Below, one piece after another: positions 27,209-35,170 of a DNA stretch of 64,000 nt; position 1 is the first letter of the stretch; each line of letters opens with the position of its first letter. The DNA is from Natronococcus sp. CG52. GTDB taxonomy: Archaea > Halobacteriota > Halobacteria > Halobacteriales > Natrialbaceae. A program made the position numbers and the translations under genes. A model generated the notes under the pieces. That model did not search any database, had not been told where the DNA came from, and worked only from the letters and a program-made list of their open reading frames with translations. The stretch lies in assembly GCF_023913515.1 (NCBI RefSeq), contig NZ_CP099391.1:2108001-2172000 (forward strand), written 5' to 3'.

Positions 27209-28885
27209 CTACACTGGCGGCGTCTGCGCGTCCGTGTCTCGATCCGAGTTCGATCCCTCGTCCTCGTCGTCGTCCGAGTCAGAAGGCGCGTGAACGCGCC
27301 TGATCTCGTCGAACTGGCTTCGCATCCACGACTCGAGGTCGCCGTCGAACACCCGATTGCGGAGCGTGTTCATCCGCCGCCGGCGTTCCTCGGTCGGCAT
27401 CGACAGCGCGGTCTCGAGCTGTGAGGCGAACGCGTCGGTGTCGGTCGGGTCGATCGTCAGCGTGGTGTCACCGAGTCGCTCGTGGGAACCGGTGCGGTCG
27501 CTCAGCACCAGGACGCCGTCGCCGTCGACGCTCGAAGCGACGTACTCCTGTGCGACGAGGTTCATCCCGTCGAGCAGCGGGCTGATAATCATCACGTCGG
27601 CCCGTCGGTAGAGTCCGCAGAGGTTCTCGTGGGAGACGTAGTCCTCGGTGTAGACGATCGGCTGCCAGTCGTCGGTCCCGAACCGGCTATTGATGCGTTC
27701 GACCTCGCTCCGGACCAGTTCGCCGAGTCGTTCGTAGGCGGGGATACCCGTTCGCGAGGGCGTCGCCTTCTGGAAGAACGTGAACTCGCCGTGCCACTCG
27801 GGACTGCGCTCGAGGACGCGCTCGATCGCCGACAGCCGCTCGGGAATTCCCTTCGAATAGTCGAGACGGTCGACGCCGAGGGCGAGGACAGTGTCGGCGG
27901 GAACGTCGTGGCGCTCGAGCAGCGCTGTCACCTCTTCGTCGTCGACGGCGCGGGCGTCTTCGTCGTAGGATTCGGCGTCGATCCCCATCGCGGACGTAAC
28001 GAGTCTCGTCGTTTTACCCTCGTAGCGGACGAGGCACTCGTCGCGGTCGACGACCGCGTCGGCGAGGAACTCCTCGACGCAGTCGAGGAAGAGCGTGGCG
28101 TACTGGTCGACGTGGAATCCGAGCAGGTCGTTTCCGAGCAGTCCCTCGAGAATCTGCTCGCCCTCCGGACAGTGTGCGAACGTCTGCGGCGTCGGCCAGG
28201 GGATGTGCCAGAAGTGCGCGATCGTCGTCCCGTCTGGTACGCGTTCGCGGATCATCCGCGGCGCGAGCGCGAAGTGGTAGTCCTGGATCCAGACGACCGA
28301 GTCGTCGGTCGCGTGCTCCGAGACGGCCTCGGCGAAGCGCTCGTTGACGGTGCGGTACCACGCGAAATCGTTCGACCAATCGCCGTCTTTCTCCTCGATC
28401 AGGTCGGGAAACTCGTGGCACAGCGGCCAGAGAACCTGGTTGCTGAAGCCGTAGTAGTAGGAGTCGACCGCCTCTTCGGAGAGGTCGATCCGGTGAAGCG
28501 TGTACGCGTCCTCGCCCGGCGGCACGGTGACGCAATTGTCCCCGTCCGTGACGTCGAAGTCAGCCTCGCCGTCGCCCCAGGCGATCCAGGTCCCGCTTGC
28601 CTGCTTGACGACCGGATCGATACCGGCGGTCAGCCCGCCGGCCGGTTCGTCGACGGTAATCGATCGTCCGTCGGCCGAATCGTCGAGCGTACCGTCGGCG
28701 TTCGCCGCGGCCTCCGATCCGTCGTCCGCGTATTCGTGGCGATACGGCTGCCGGTTCGAAACGACGATCAACGAACCGGGACAGGACGGACCGTCGTCGC
28801 CGGATTCGTCGAGGGTCCGGGTTCCGCCGTCTGTTCGTCGCTCGTCCGCGAGTCTCTTCGACAGTCGCTGCTCCGTGAGTCGCAT
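27209..28885 (-). CDS. otsA: Alpha,alpha-trehalose-phosphate synthase (GT20)
   Basis: A 558-residue GT20 glycosyltransferase transferring glucose from a nucleoside-diphosphate glucose to glucose-6-phosphate. Diagnostic blocks are VWIQDYHFALAPRMIRE, FWHIPWPTPQTFAHCP, LLGFHVDQYATLFLDCVEEF, LGVDRLDYSKGIPERLSAIE and ISPLLDGMNLVAQEYVAS. The N-terminal about 65 residues are an acidic extension before VVSNRQPYRHEY, where OtsA homologues normally begin; the ATG at 28885 is therefore probable but a downstream start cannot be excluded. The C-terminal about 20 residues are acidic and tail-like. First gene of the otsAB pair. Confidence 0.92.
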   Translation of the reverse strand: MRLTEQRLSKRLADERRTDGGTRTLDESGDDGPSCPGSLIVVSNRQPYRHEYADDGSEAAANADGTLDDSADGRSITVDEPAGGLTAGIDPVVKQASGTWIAWGDGEADFDVTDGDNCVTVPPGEDAYTLHRIDLSEEAVDSYYYGFSNQVLWPLCHEFPDLIEEKDGDWSNDFAWYRTVNERFAEAVSEHATDDSVVWIQDYHFALAPRMIRERVPDGTTIAHFWHIPWPTPQTFAHCPEGEQILEGLLGNDLLGFHVDQYATLFLDCVEEFLADAVVDRDECLVRYEGKTTRLVTSAMGIDAESYDEDARAVDDEEVTALLERHDVPADTVLALGVDRLDYSKGIPERLSAIERVLERSPEWHGEFTFFQKATPSRTGIPAYERLGELVRSEVERINSRFGTDDWQPIVYTEDYVSHENLCGLYRRADVMIISPLLDGMNLVAQEYVASSVDGDGVLVLSDRTGSHERLGDTTLTIDPTDTDAFASQLETALSMPTEERRRRMNTLRNRVFDGDLESWMRSQFDEIRRVHAPSDSDDDEDEGSNSDRDTDAQTPPV

Positions 28886-29065
28886 TCGCTGAATCGAAAC
28901 AGTTCGCCGACGTGTTGGTTCGCGGCCTGCAACTGCATGGACCTCTAATGGGACCCCGTATCATTCAGGCGGATGGACCCGTCAAACAACCGGTTTCGCC
29001 GATTTTTCGCGGCAGTTCGTTTCGAAGACCCGAACGTTCTTCTCCCGATCGGCCGAAGCGCCGGC

Positions 29066-30208
29066 ATGCATCCACCGTTCGAGGCCCGCATCGAAACCTG
29101 TCAGCGACGCCTCGAGGCCGTCGACGCGGACCTGCTCGTCTGCTTCCCGAGTCCGAGCCTCACCTATCTCACCGGCTTCGCGGAGTCGCCGTCGGAGCGC
29201 CACCTGTTGCTGTTCGTCCCGCGAGTCGGCTCACCGGCACTCGTCGCGCCGACGATGTACGAGGCGCAGTTGACGGCCTTCGACATCCCCGACCTTCGAC
29301 TCTGGGACGACGAGGACGATCCGGTCGCGGTCGTCGACGGAGTGCTCGAGGAGTACGAACTCGAGTCTCCGACCGTCCTCCTCGACGACCGCATGTGGAC
29401 GACGTTCGGCCAGGATCTGCGCGCGCTGCTTCCGACGGGCGAGTTCGGCCTCGCGAGTACCGTCCTCGAGCCGTTGCGAATCCGCAAAGACGAGGTCGAA
29501 CTCGACGCGCTCCGGCGGGCGGGGGAGATCGCCGATCGCGTCTCGCTCGAGATCCGGTCGCGCGGCGAGGATCTGGTGGGAACGACCGAGGCCGAACTCG
29601 CCGCGGAGATCGACCGCCTGCTCGCGGCGGAAGGCGGCGGCGAGCCGGCGTTCGAGACGATCGTTGCGGCGGGACCGAACGGCGCCCGGCCGCACCACCA
29701 CAGCGGCGACCGCGAAATTCAACGGGGCGATCCGATCGTGCTCGACTTCGGCGCGTTCGTCGACGCCGACCTCGAGGCCGGCACCGCCCGCTACCCCGGC
29801 GACCAGACCCGGACGATCGTCGTCGGCGACCCGCCGGCCGAGTACGAGCGGGTTCACGACGTGGTCCGCGAGGCCCAGCAGGCCGCCGTCGAGGCCATCG
29901 AACCCGGCGTCGCGGCCGGCGAGATCGATCTCGCTGCCCGGTCGGTTATCAAGGATGCCGGGTACGGCGATGCGTTCGTCCACCGCACCGGCCACGGCGT
30001 CGGCCTCGAGGTCCACGAGCCGCCCTATATCGTCGACGGTAACGACCGCGAACTCGAGCCGGGTATGGTCTTCAGCGTCGAGCCGGGGATCTATTTCGAG
30101 GGACAGTTCGGCGTCCGGATCGAGGACCTCGTGGTCGTCACCGAGGACGGCTGCGAGCGGTTGAACGACTCGCCTCGAGGGTGGAAGACCGGAGCCGCCA
30201 GCGAGTGA
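29066..30208 (+). CDS. M24 family metallopeptidase (Xaa-Pro peptidase-like)
   Basis: A 380-residue protein with the N-terminal creatinase-type domain (about 1-140; LLVCFPSPSLTYLTGFAESP) and a C-terminal pita-bread catalytic domain. Metal-site elements include IVLDFGAF, ARYPGDQTRTIVV, GHGVGLEVHEPPY, FSVEPGIYFEG and VRIEDLVVV, the order expected for M24B aminopeptidase P or prolidase. It would remove N-terminal residues preceding proline, or split X-Pro dipeptides. I start at MHPPFEARIE, since the preceding 31 codons are not acidic. The next gene begins 3 bp after the stop. Confidence 0.9.
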   Translation: MHPPFEARIETCQRRLEAVDADLLVCFPSPSLTYLTGFAESPSERHLLLFVPRVGSPALVAPTMYEAQLTAFDIPDLRLWDDEDDPVAVVDGVLEEYELESPTVLLDDRMWTTFGQDLRALLPTGEFGLASTVLEPLRIRKDEVELDALRRAGEIADRVSLEIRSRGEDLVGTTEAELAAEIDRLLAAEGGGEPAFETIVAAGPNGARPHHHSGDREIQRGDPIVLDFGAFVDADLEAGTARYPGDQTRTIVVGDPPAEYERVHDVVREAQQAAVEAIEPGVAAGEIDLAARSVIKDAGYGDAFVHRTGHGVGLEVHEPPYIVDGNDRELEPGMVFSVEPGIYFEGQFGVRIEDLVVVTEDGCERLNDSPRGWKTGAASE

Positions 30209-30211
30209 GCA

Positions 30212-30676
30212 ATGCCCTCGATCAACCGGCGGTTCCGCGGCGTGGTGAAGACGCTCGCGACCGCGCTCGACGACGTCCCGTGGGCGCTGACGGGCAGTAC
30301 GAGCTTCGCGCTGCAGGGCGTTCCGCTGACTCCGAACGACGTCGACGTGCAGACGACCGAAGACGGTGCGTACGAGATCGAACGCCGGTTCGCGGCGCAG
30401 GTGGTCGAACCGGTTTCGTTCGCCGAATCGGCGTCGATCCGGTCGCACTTCGGCGCCCTCGAGCAGGACGGCGTCCGCGTCGAGATCATGGGCGACGTTC
30501 GGAAACGACGCGACGGCGGAACCTGGGGGTCGCCGATCGAACTCGCGGAGCATCACGAGTTCGTGACCGTAGACGGCGTTCGGGTTCCGGTTCTCTCGCT
30601 CGAGTACGAAGCGGACGCCTACGAGAAGTTGGGACGGACAGAGCGAGCTGCACTCCTTCGCGAGCACGCCGATTAG
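30212..30676 (+). CDS. Nucleotidyltransferase-fold protein
   Basis: A 154-residue protein with a minimal nucleotidyltransferase signature, WALTGSTSFALQGVPLTPND followed by VDVQTTEDGAYEIE: a GS motif, then two carboxylates that would bind magnesium. Later VRVEIMGDVRKR could supply a third acidic residue. Relatives of this size include toxin-antitoxin MNT-type and AbiEii-like proteins and a broad haloarchaeal group of unknown function. It is 3 bp behind the M24 peptidase, so co-transcription is likely. Substrate unknown; no HEPN-type partner is adjacent. Confidence 0.7.
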   Translation: MPSINRRFRGVVKTLATALDDVPWALTGSTSFALQGVPLTPNDVDVQTTEDGAYEIERRFAAQVVEPVSFAESASIRSHFGALEQDGVRVEIMGDVRKRRDGGTWGSPIELAEHHEFVTVDGVRVPVLSLEYEADAYEKLGRTERAALLREHAD

Positions 30677-30761
30677 GCGGTGCGTCGCTCGGACCGTTTG
30701 TCGGCTGTACGAACGACTCCTGACTCGATCGGACCGTGAAACGGGTTCGTACGCCCCCGCG

Positions 30762-30779
30762 GCTAAAATATATTTTAGC
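30762..30779. promoter_or_regulatory. Perfect 18-bp palindrome containing the TATA box of the proteasome operon
   Basis: The sequence GCTAAAATATATTTTAGC is its own reverse complement. Its AT-rich centre lies about 45 nt ahead of the proteasome beta ATG, where a TATA element would stand, and no other AT-rich patch is present in the 138-bp gap after the nucleotidyltransferase gene. A homodimeric repressor binding here would block TBP, so it is a candidate operator and core promoter in one. Confidence 0.6.
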
Positions 30780-30814
30780 TAACAGTTATTCGCTGACGTG
30801 CCGTTCGTTCGAGT

Positions 30815-31543
30815 ATGAGAGAACCCTTGCAACCGCCGGAAACGGACAATACGATCACGAATGGACGAGCGCCGGTCGTCGACGCGGACGCCGACGACCG
30901 AATCGTCAAGACCGGAACGACGACGCTGGGAGCGGTCGCCGTGGACGGCGCCGTCCTGGCCGCGGACAGCCGGGCCAGTCTCGGCGGACAGTTCGTCACG
31001 AACCGGACGGCCCAGAAGATCGAACCCATCGACGACCGGACGGCGGTCGCCTTCGCCGGCAGCGTGAGCGACGCCCAGTCGTTCGTTCGACAGCTTCGGG
31101 CCGAAGTTCGGGGCTACGAAATGCGACACGAACGGCCGATGTCCGTCGAGACGATGAGCACCGTCGCTGGCGACCTCGTTCGCCGCGGCTCCTACCGGAT
31201 CCTCGACCCGGTGCTTGCCGGCGTCGACGACGAGCCGGCAGTGTACGATATCGGCCCCGGCGGCGGCGTCATGCGAACCGACTACGCTGCGAGCGGTAGC
31301 GGGATGCAACTCGCCTACGGCGTCCTCGAGAACTCCTACGAACCGGACGCGACCGTCGAAGAACTTCGGGACGTCGCCGTCTCAGCCGTCCACGGCGCGA
31401 CCGAGCGCGACACCGCCAGTGGCGACGGGATGACCGTCGCGGCGATCACCGAGTCGGGGATTGACCTCGAGCGGTTCGACGACCTGGAGGCGGCCGTTGC
31501 GACGACGAACGAGACTCCTGACGGCGCCGAGGAGGTGGCCTGA
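30815..31543 (+). CDS. psmB: Proteasome beta subunit
   Basis: A 242-residue 20S proteasome beta subunit, the proteolytic ring. A propeptide of 34 residues precedes the autocatalytic site in VKTGTTTLGAVAV; cleavage before Thr35 exposes the N-terminal nucleophile. The partner acid is in LAADSRASLGG (Asp51, equivalent to D17) and the Lys in TAQKIEPI (equivalent to K33). SGSGMQLAYGVL and SGDGMTVAAI are also typical. The about 25-residue C-terminal tail (ETPDGAEEVA end) is longer than in many archaea. The alpha gene follows directly. Confidence 0.93.
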   Translation: MREPLQPPETDNTITNGRAPVVDADADDRIVKTGTTTLGAVAVDGAVLAADSRASLGGQFVTNRTAQKIEPIDDRTAVAFAGSVSDAQSFVRQLRAEVRGYEMRHERPMSVETMSTVAGDLVRRGSYRILDPVLAGVDDEPAVYDIGPGGGVMRTDYAASGSGMQLAYGVLENSYEPDATVEELRDVAVSAVHGATERDTASGDGMTVAAITESGIDLERFDDLEAAVATTNETPDGAEEVA

Positions 31544-32299
31544 ATGGAGTCCTCGCGCCAGCAGGCCTACGACCGCGGGCACACCATCTTCTCGCCGGAC
31601 GGGCGGCTCTACCAGGTCGAGTACGCGCGGGAGGCCGTCGAGCGCGGCTCGCCCAGCGTCGGCGTCCGAACCGACGAGGGGGCCGTCCTCGCAGCCCGGA
31701 AGCGGCTCCCGTCGCCGCTGCTCGAGGCCGACACGGTCGAGAAGATCCACCGGGTCGACGACCACGTCGCGGTCGCCTCGGCGGGCCACGCGGCGGACGC
31801 CCGTCGGCTCGTAGACCTCGCGCGCGAGGTCGGCCAGCGCCACCGGCTCCGGTACGGCGAACCGATCGACGTGGAGTCGCTCACGACGGCGATTGCCGAC
31901 CACGTCCAGGAGTTTACCCAGACGGGTGGGTCGCGGCCCTACGGAACCGCGTTGCTCGTCGCTGGCGTCGACGAGTCCGCACCCGCCTCGAGCCCGCGAC
32001 TGTTCGAACTCGATCCGAGCGGGACGCCCTACGGCTGGCGCGCGGTCGCGATCGGGAACGGCGCCGACGCCGTTCGAGGATACTTCGAATCGGCACTCGG
32101 CGACGACGGTGGCGGAACCCAGTGGGGGATTCGACGCGCACTCGAGGGGCTCGGGACGGCAACCGACGAGCCGCTCGTTCCCGAGAAAGTCGACGTCTGG
32201 AGGATGGAACCGGAGCCGGTGACGGTCCAGTCGCTCGCGAACGACGAAATCGCCGCTGCACTCGCAGAATCGGGCGTGGACGGCGGCCAGGAGAACTGA
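31544..32299 (+). CDS. psmA: Proteasome alpha subunit
   Basis: A 251-residue 20S alpha subunit forming the outer rings that gate the chamber. It has the alpha-specific N-terminal signature YDRGHTIFSPDGRLYQVEYA (about residues 9-28), which includes the gating segment and H0 helix, followed by RREAVERG-like continuation and ASAGHAADARRLVDLAREVG. The start is immediately after the beta stop (31541-31543), so both are made from one transcript. Haloarchaea often have two alpha forms; which one this is cannot be told from this sequence. Confidence 0.92.
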   Translation: MESSRQQAYDRGHTIFSPDGRLYQVEYAREAVERGSPSVGVRTDEGAVLAARKRLPSPLLEADTVEKIHRVDDHVAVASAGHAADARRLVDLAREVGQRHRLRYGEPIDVESLTTAIADHVQEFTQTGGSRPYGTALLVAGVDESAPASSPRLFELDPSGTPYGWRAVAIGNGADAVRGYFESALGDDGGGTQWGIRRALEGLGTATDEPLVPEKVDVWRMEPEPVTVQSLANDEIAAALAESGVDGGQEN

Positions 32300-32323
32300 G
32301 AACGGGTGCGACGACTGGGGCCC

Positions 32324-33439
32324 TCACTCCGCGGGCCGACTCTGTGCGTCCGTCGAACCGTCCGCCCCTTCGGTCGTCGCCGGAGTTGCCGTCAGCGACT
32401 CCGCCGAGGAATCCCCCGCCATCCGTTCGCTCGACACGAGAGCCGCGTCCGGCCGTTCTTCCGGTTTCGACGGCGCCGTATCCGTCCGCTGGATCTCTCG
32501 AATCTGCACGGTTCCGTCGACGTACAGCGCCAGGATCTCCTCCTCGAGTTCGACGACGACCCGAACGCACAGGGGGTCCTCGGAAAGCACCGTCTCGTGC
32601 CACTCGTCGCCGACGTTCCAGATCGGACGGTCGCGAATCGGCCGATCATGGTCGCGGTGAAACGACACGACGGCAGGATGCTCGAGCAGGGCGAGCGTGA
32701 CGGGGCAGCGGACACCGTGGCCACACTGGTGACACTCGAACGCCGCCTGAAGGTGGCCCGTCATCGGTTCGGGTAACAGATCTTTGACGCCCTCGGTCGG
32801 CGAAACGAGGTGGCCGTCGATGCGGCCGCTACACTCGGGGCAGACGCCGTCCTGCATGAGCGCAAGCCGATGGCGATGGTGGCGATCGAACGCTTCCGGC
32901 AGTCGCTCTCCGTGAGCTTCGAGTCCCGACGGCGGAAAGTCGAGTCCGAGCAGGGAGCGATCACACTCCCGACACGCGACCGTGACGACGTTGTCCGTGG
33001 ACGTCGCCTCGAGCCCCGCCGCGTCGCAGAACGGGCAGGGGTCGGACAGCGAGATCGGGTCCCGGTCGACTCGTCGAGTGTAGTCACCGGCGGCGATGGC
33101 GCGGGCAATCTTCCGGCCCGCGTACGTGAACTCGTAGCCGTCGGAGTCGGTTCCGTCTCCCTCGACCTTCCGGAGGTACGCCCCCTCGAGTTGCTCGAGG
33201 TGGTAGGCGAACTTGGCCGACGTCTCGAGCCCCGACGCCTCGAACAGGTCCGTGAACGTCGGTCGCGACGGACCGTCCGCGTCGGTCCGCGCGAGCATCG
33301 TCTCGAGAATTCCCATCCGGATCTCGTTACCGAGCGCCTGGAACGCGTCGCTCGGCTCGGTGACGATAGTTCCGGCCGGTTGGTCGTCGTTTCGACCGTC
33401 CGATGCGGTCGTCGCGTCGCCATCGGATCCTGGAGTCAT
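32324..33439 (-). CDS. ArsR-like winged-helix protein with zinc-ribbon repeats
   Basis: A 371-residue regulator. After an about 28-residue acidic leader comes a winged helix (AFQALGNEIRMGILETMLAR, LFEASGLETSAKFAYHLEQL, about residues 32-95). The middle carries three Cys-pair sites: DPCPFCDAAG with VACRECDRS, QDGVCPECSG and FECHQCGHGVRCPV, forming zinc ribbons (about 130-250). The last about 50 residues are a low-complexity Ala/Ser/Glu tail. Such wHTH plus zinc-ribbon proteins are haloarchaeal regulators without assigned targets. It is convergent with the proteasome operon, 24 bp apart. Confidence 0.8.
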   Translation of the reverse strand: MTPGSDGDATTASDGRNDDQPAGTIVTEPSDAFQALGNEIRMGILETMLARTDADGPSRPTFTDLFEASGLETSAKFAYHLEQLEGAYLRKVEGDGTDSDGYEFTYAGRKIARAIAAGDYTRRVDRDPISLSDPCPFCDAAGLEATSTDNVVTVACRECDRSLLGLDFPPSGLEAHGERLPEAFDRHHRHRLALMQDGVCPECSGRIDGHLVSPTEGVKDLLPEPMTGHLQAAFECHQCGHGVRCPVTLALLEHPAVVSFHRDHDRPIRDRPIWNVGDEWHETVLSEDPLCVRVVVELEEEILALYVDGTVQIREIQRTDTAPSKPEERPDAALVSSERMAGDSSAESLTATPATTEGADGSTDAQSRPAE

Positions 33440-33490
33440 TCGCAGCTAGTTTGTCGCTCCGTCGACAAGTGGGTGTGGATACCGGTCGGT

Positions 33491-34327
33491 TCAGCCGGTG
33501 AGAAACTTCCGCAACTCCTCTCGGTAGGCCTCGGGTCGGTCCTCGGGCACCCAGTGGTTCGCCTCCTCGAGGCCGACGAGTTCGGCGCCGTCGATATCGC
33601 CCTCGAGTCGCTCGGCGTACTCGATCGGCTGGAACTCGTCCTCGGCGCCCCAGAGCATGAGCGTCCGAGCGTCCACCGCGCTGTGGTCGATCTCGGTCGT
33701 GTGGCTCGTGTTCGTCCCGATGGCGTTCCGGGAGAGCGAGACCTTCCCCTCCTCGGAGGCCCACTGGGTAACCATCCCCTCGACGAAGGCGTCGTCGGCG
33801 TCGTCACCGTACAGGGTCTCTCGGTAGACCGACTCGAGCAGGTCGGTCAGGTCGTCGACGCTCATCTCCTCGATGGTCGACGGCAGTCCGAGATCGACGA
33901 TGCGCTCGATCGGCCAGGAGTCGTAACAGACGGCGTTCGAGAGGACGAGGTCGTCGACCGCGTCGGGTTCGTGGACCGCGTAGCGCAGCCCGACGCCGCC
34001 GCCGAGGTCGTGGCCGACGAAGGAGACCGAGTCCAACCCCAGCTGGTCGAACAGGTCGGCGACCGCGCGCTCCTGGGCTCGGATGGAACGGTCGAACCGG
34101 TCGTCCATCGTCGACTGACCGTAACCGACCATGTCGGGAACGATCACCCGGTAGTCGTCGGTGAACGCCGGAGCGATCTCGCGCCAGAGAAACGACGAGG
34201 TCGGAATGCCGTGGAGAAAGACGAGGGGGTCTCCCTCGCCTTCGTCGTAGTACGCCATCTCGAGGGCGTGTTCGTCGACGGTCACGGTCGTCGATTCGAG
34301 GTGGTCGATCCACTCGTCGTACTCCAT
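33491..34327 (-). CDS. Alpha/beta hydrolase, haloalkane dehalogenase / epoxide hydrolase type
   Basis: A 278-residue alpha/beta-fold hydrolase. The oxyanion-hole motif VFLHGIPTSSFLWREI is near residue 38. The nucleophile elbow reads FVGHDLGGGVGLRYA, with Asp rather than Ser (about residue 107), the hallmark of haloalkane dehalogenases and epoxide hydrolases. The catalytic acid candidate is in LWGAEDEFQP, and the His in EEANHWVPEDRP. Cleavage of an ester intermediate on Asp fits both activities, so substrate is open. The start at MEYDEWIDHL is preferred over an ATG five codons earlier. Monocistronic. Confidence 0.85.
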   Translation of the reverse strand: MEYDEWIDHLESTTVTVDEHALEMAYYDEGEGDPLVFLHGIPTSSFLWREIAPAFTDDYRVIVPDMVGYGQSTMDDRFDRSIRAQERAVADLFDQLGLDSVSFVGHDLGGGVGLRYAVHEPDAVDDLVLSNAVCYDSWPIERIVDLGLPSTIEEMSVDDLTDLLESVYRETLYGDDADDAFVEGMVTQWASEEGKVSLSRNAIGTNTSHTTEIDHSAVDARTLMLWGAEDEFQPIEYAERLEGDIDGAELVGLEEANHWVPEDRPEAYREELRKFLTG

Positions 34328-34440
34328 GGTCGGCGCTCCCACACGCGAGTCAATAGTGATTCGCCCTGACCGGACGCGGCCGAGCGCCGGCTCGAGTCGA
34401 CCTGGAAACGCTTAGGAGTCTCGCGGTCACAGAGTCTGAC

Positions 34441-34668
34441 GTGAGCGAGAATCGCGTCGTTCAGGGGCGAATGGTTACGGCCGAAAAGCTCGCGGAGCTA
34501 ATCGAGGACGACTCCGTCATGGAGGTCGACTCGATCGAGGAGGCCGACAGGGAGTGTCCCGACTGTGGCGGCAACGTCCTCAAGGTCGGCTACATGCCCT
34601 CCGTCACCGAGTTCGTCACCGGCTGGAAGTGCCAGGACTGCGACTGGAGCGAGACCGACAGGGACTGA
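34441..34668 (+). CDS. DUF5795 family zinc-ribbon protein
   Basis: A 75-residue protein starting with GTG: MSENRVVQGRMVTAEKLAEL, then a zinc ribbon of two CxxC pairs (RECPDCGGNV and WKCQDCDWSE, about residues 39-70). The pattern corresponds to haloarchaeal DUF5795. Function unknown; such small zinc fingers are frequent in haloarchaea and some affect regulation or protein interaction. It lies divergent from the hydrolase (113 bp) and is followed by a long gene-poor AT-richer stretch. Confidence 0.78.
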   Translation: MSENRVVQGRMVTAEKLAELIEDDSVMEVDSIEEADRECPDCGGNVLKVGYMPSVTEFVTGWKCQDCDWSETDRD

Positions 34669-35170
34669 GAGCACCTTTTCCCGACGGATACAGGCACTCT
34701 GCTGGTGTCACTGCAGCGCGTGGAGTCAGTTACGAAGTGCGTGCTCCGGAAACTCGGCACCGCTCTGTGATTACAGCCAATTCTCACGCCAGTAGACACA
34801 TACCTGATCCGTCGAAAGAGAGCCACTCATTCCCAACGGACCCGAATAGCATCTCAACCAGCGACGGCTCGCGGGCTACAAAATATACTGGAAGGAGTAT
34901 CTTACAGCTACGACGTAATTCTCGTGTGCAAACGCGTTCTGCTGGTTATTATCATTCTACTCTTCCCTTCGAGATATCGATCTGCCCGGTGTCTGCACCG
35001 ACCATTCAGCGACGCTCAACGTTTGCACAACAATGAAAATCCCGACATCGTAACAGTGAACGAAACCCAGTCATATAAAATTACATGATTGTATAGTTCT
35101 GTTTCAATATATTTCACATATACATGTCTTTTCGCCAATCTTATTGCATACTATAACCCATACTTTCAGT
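34669..35170. other. Gene-poor, AT-richer region upstream of the acidic lipoprotein
   Basis: About 500 bp without a convincing gene. The GC content falls markedly from about 34800 on compared with the flanking genes. Several AT-rich elements occur near 35070-35150 (CATATAAAATTAC, CAATATATTTCAC, CACATATACATG); one or more of these is the likely promoter of the gene at 35171. Confidence 0.5.
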
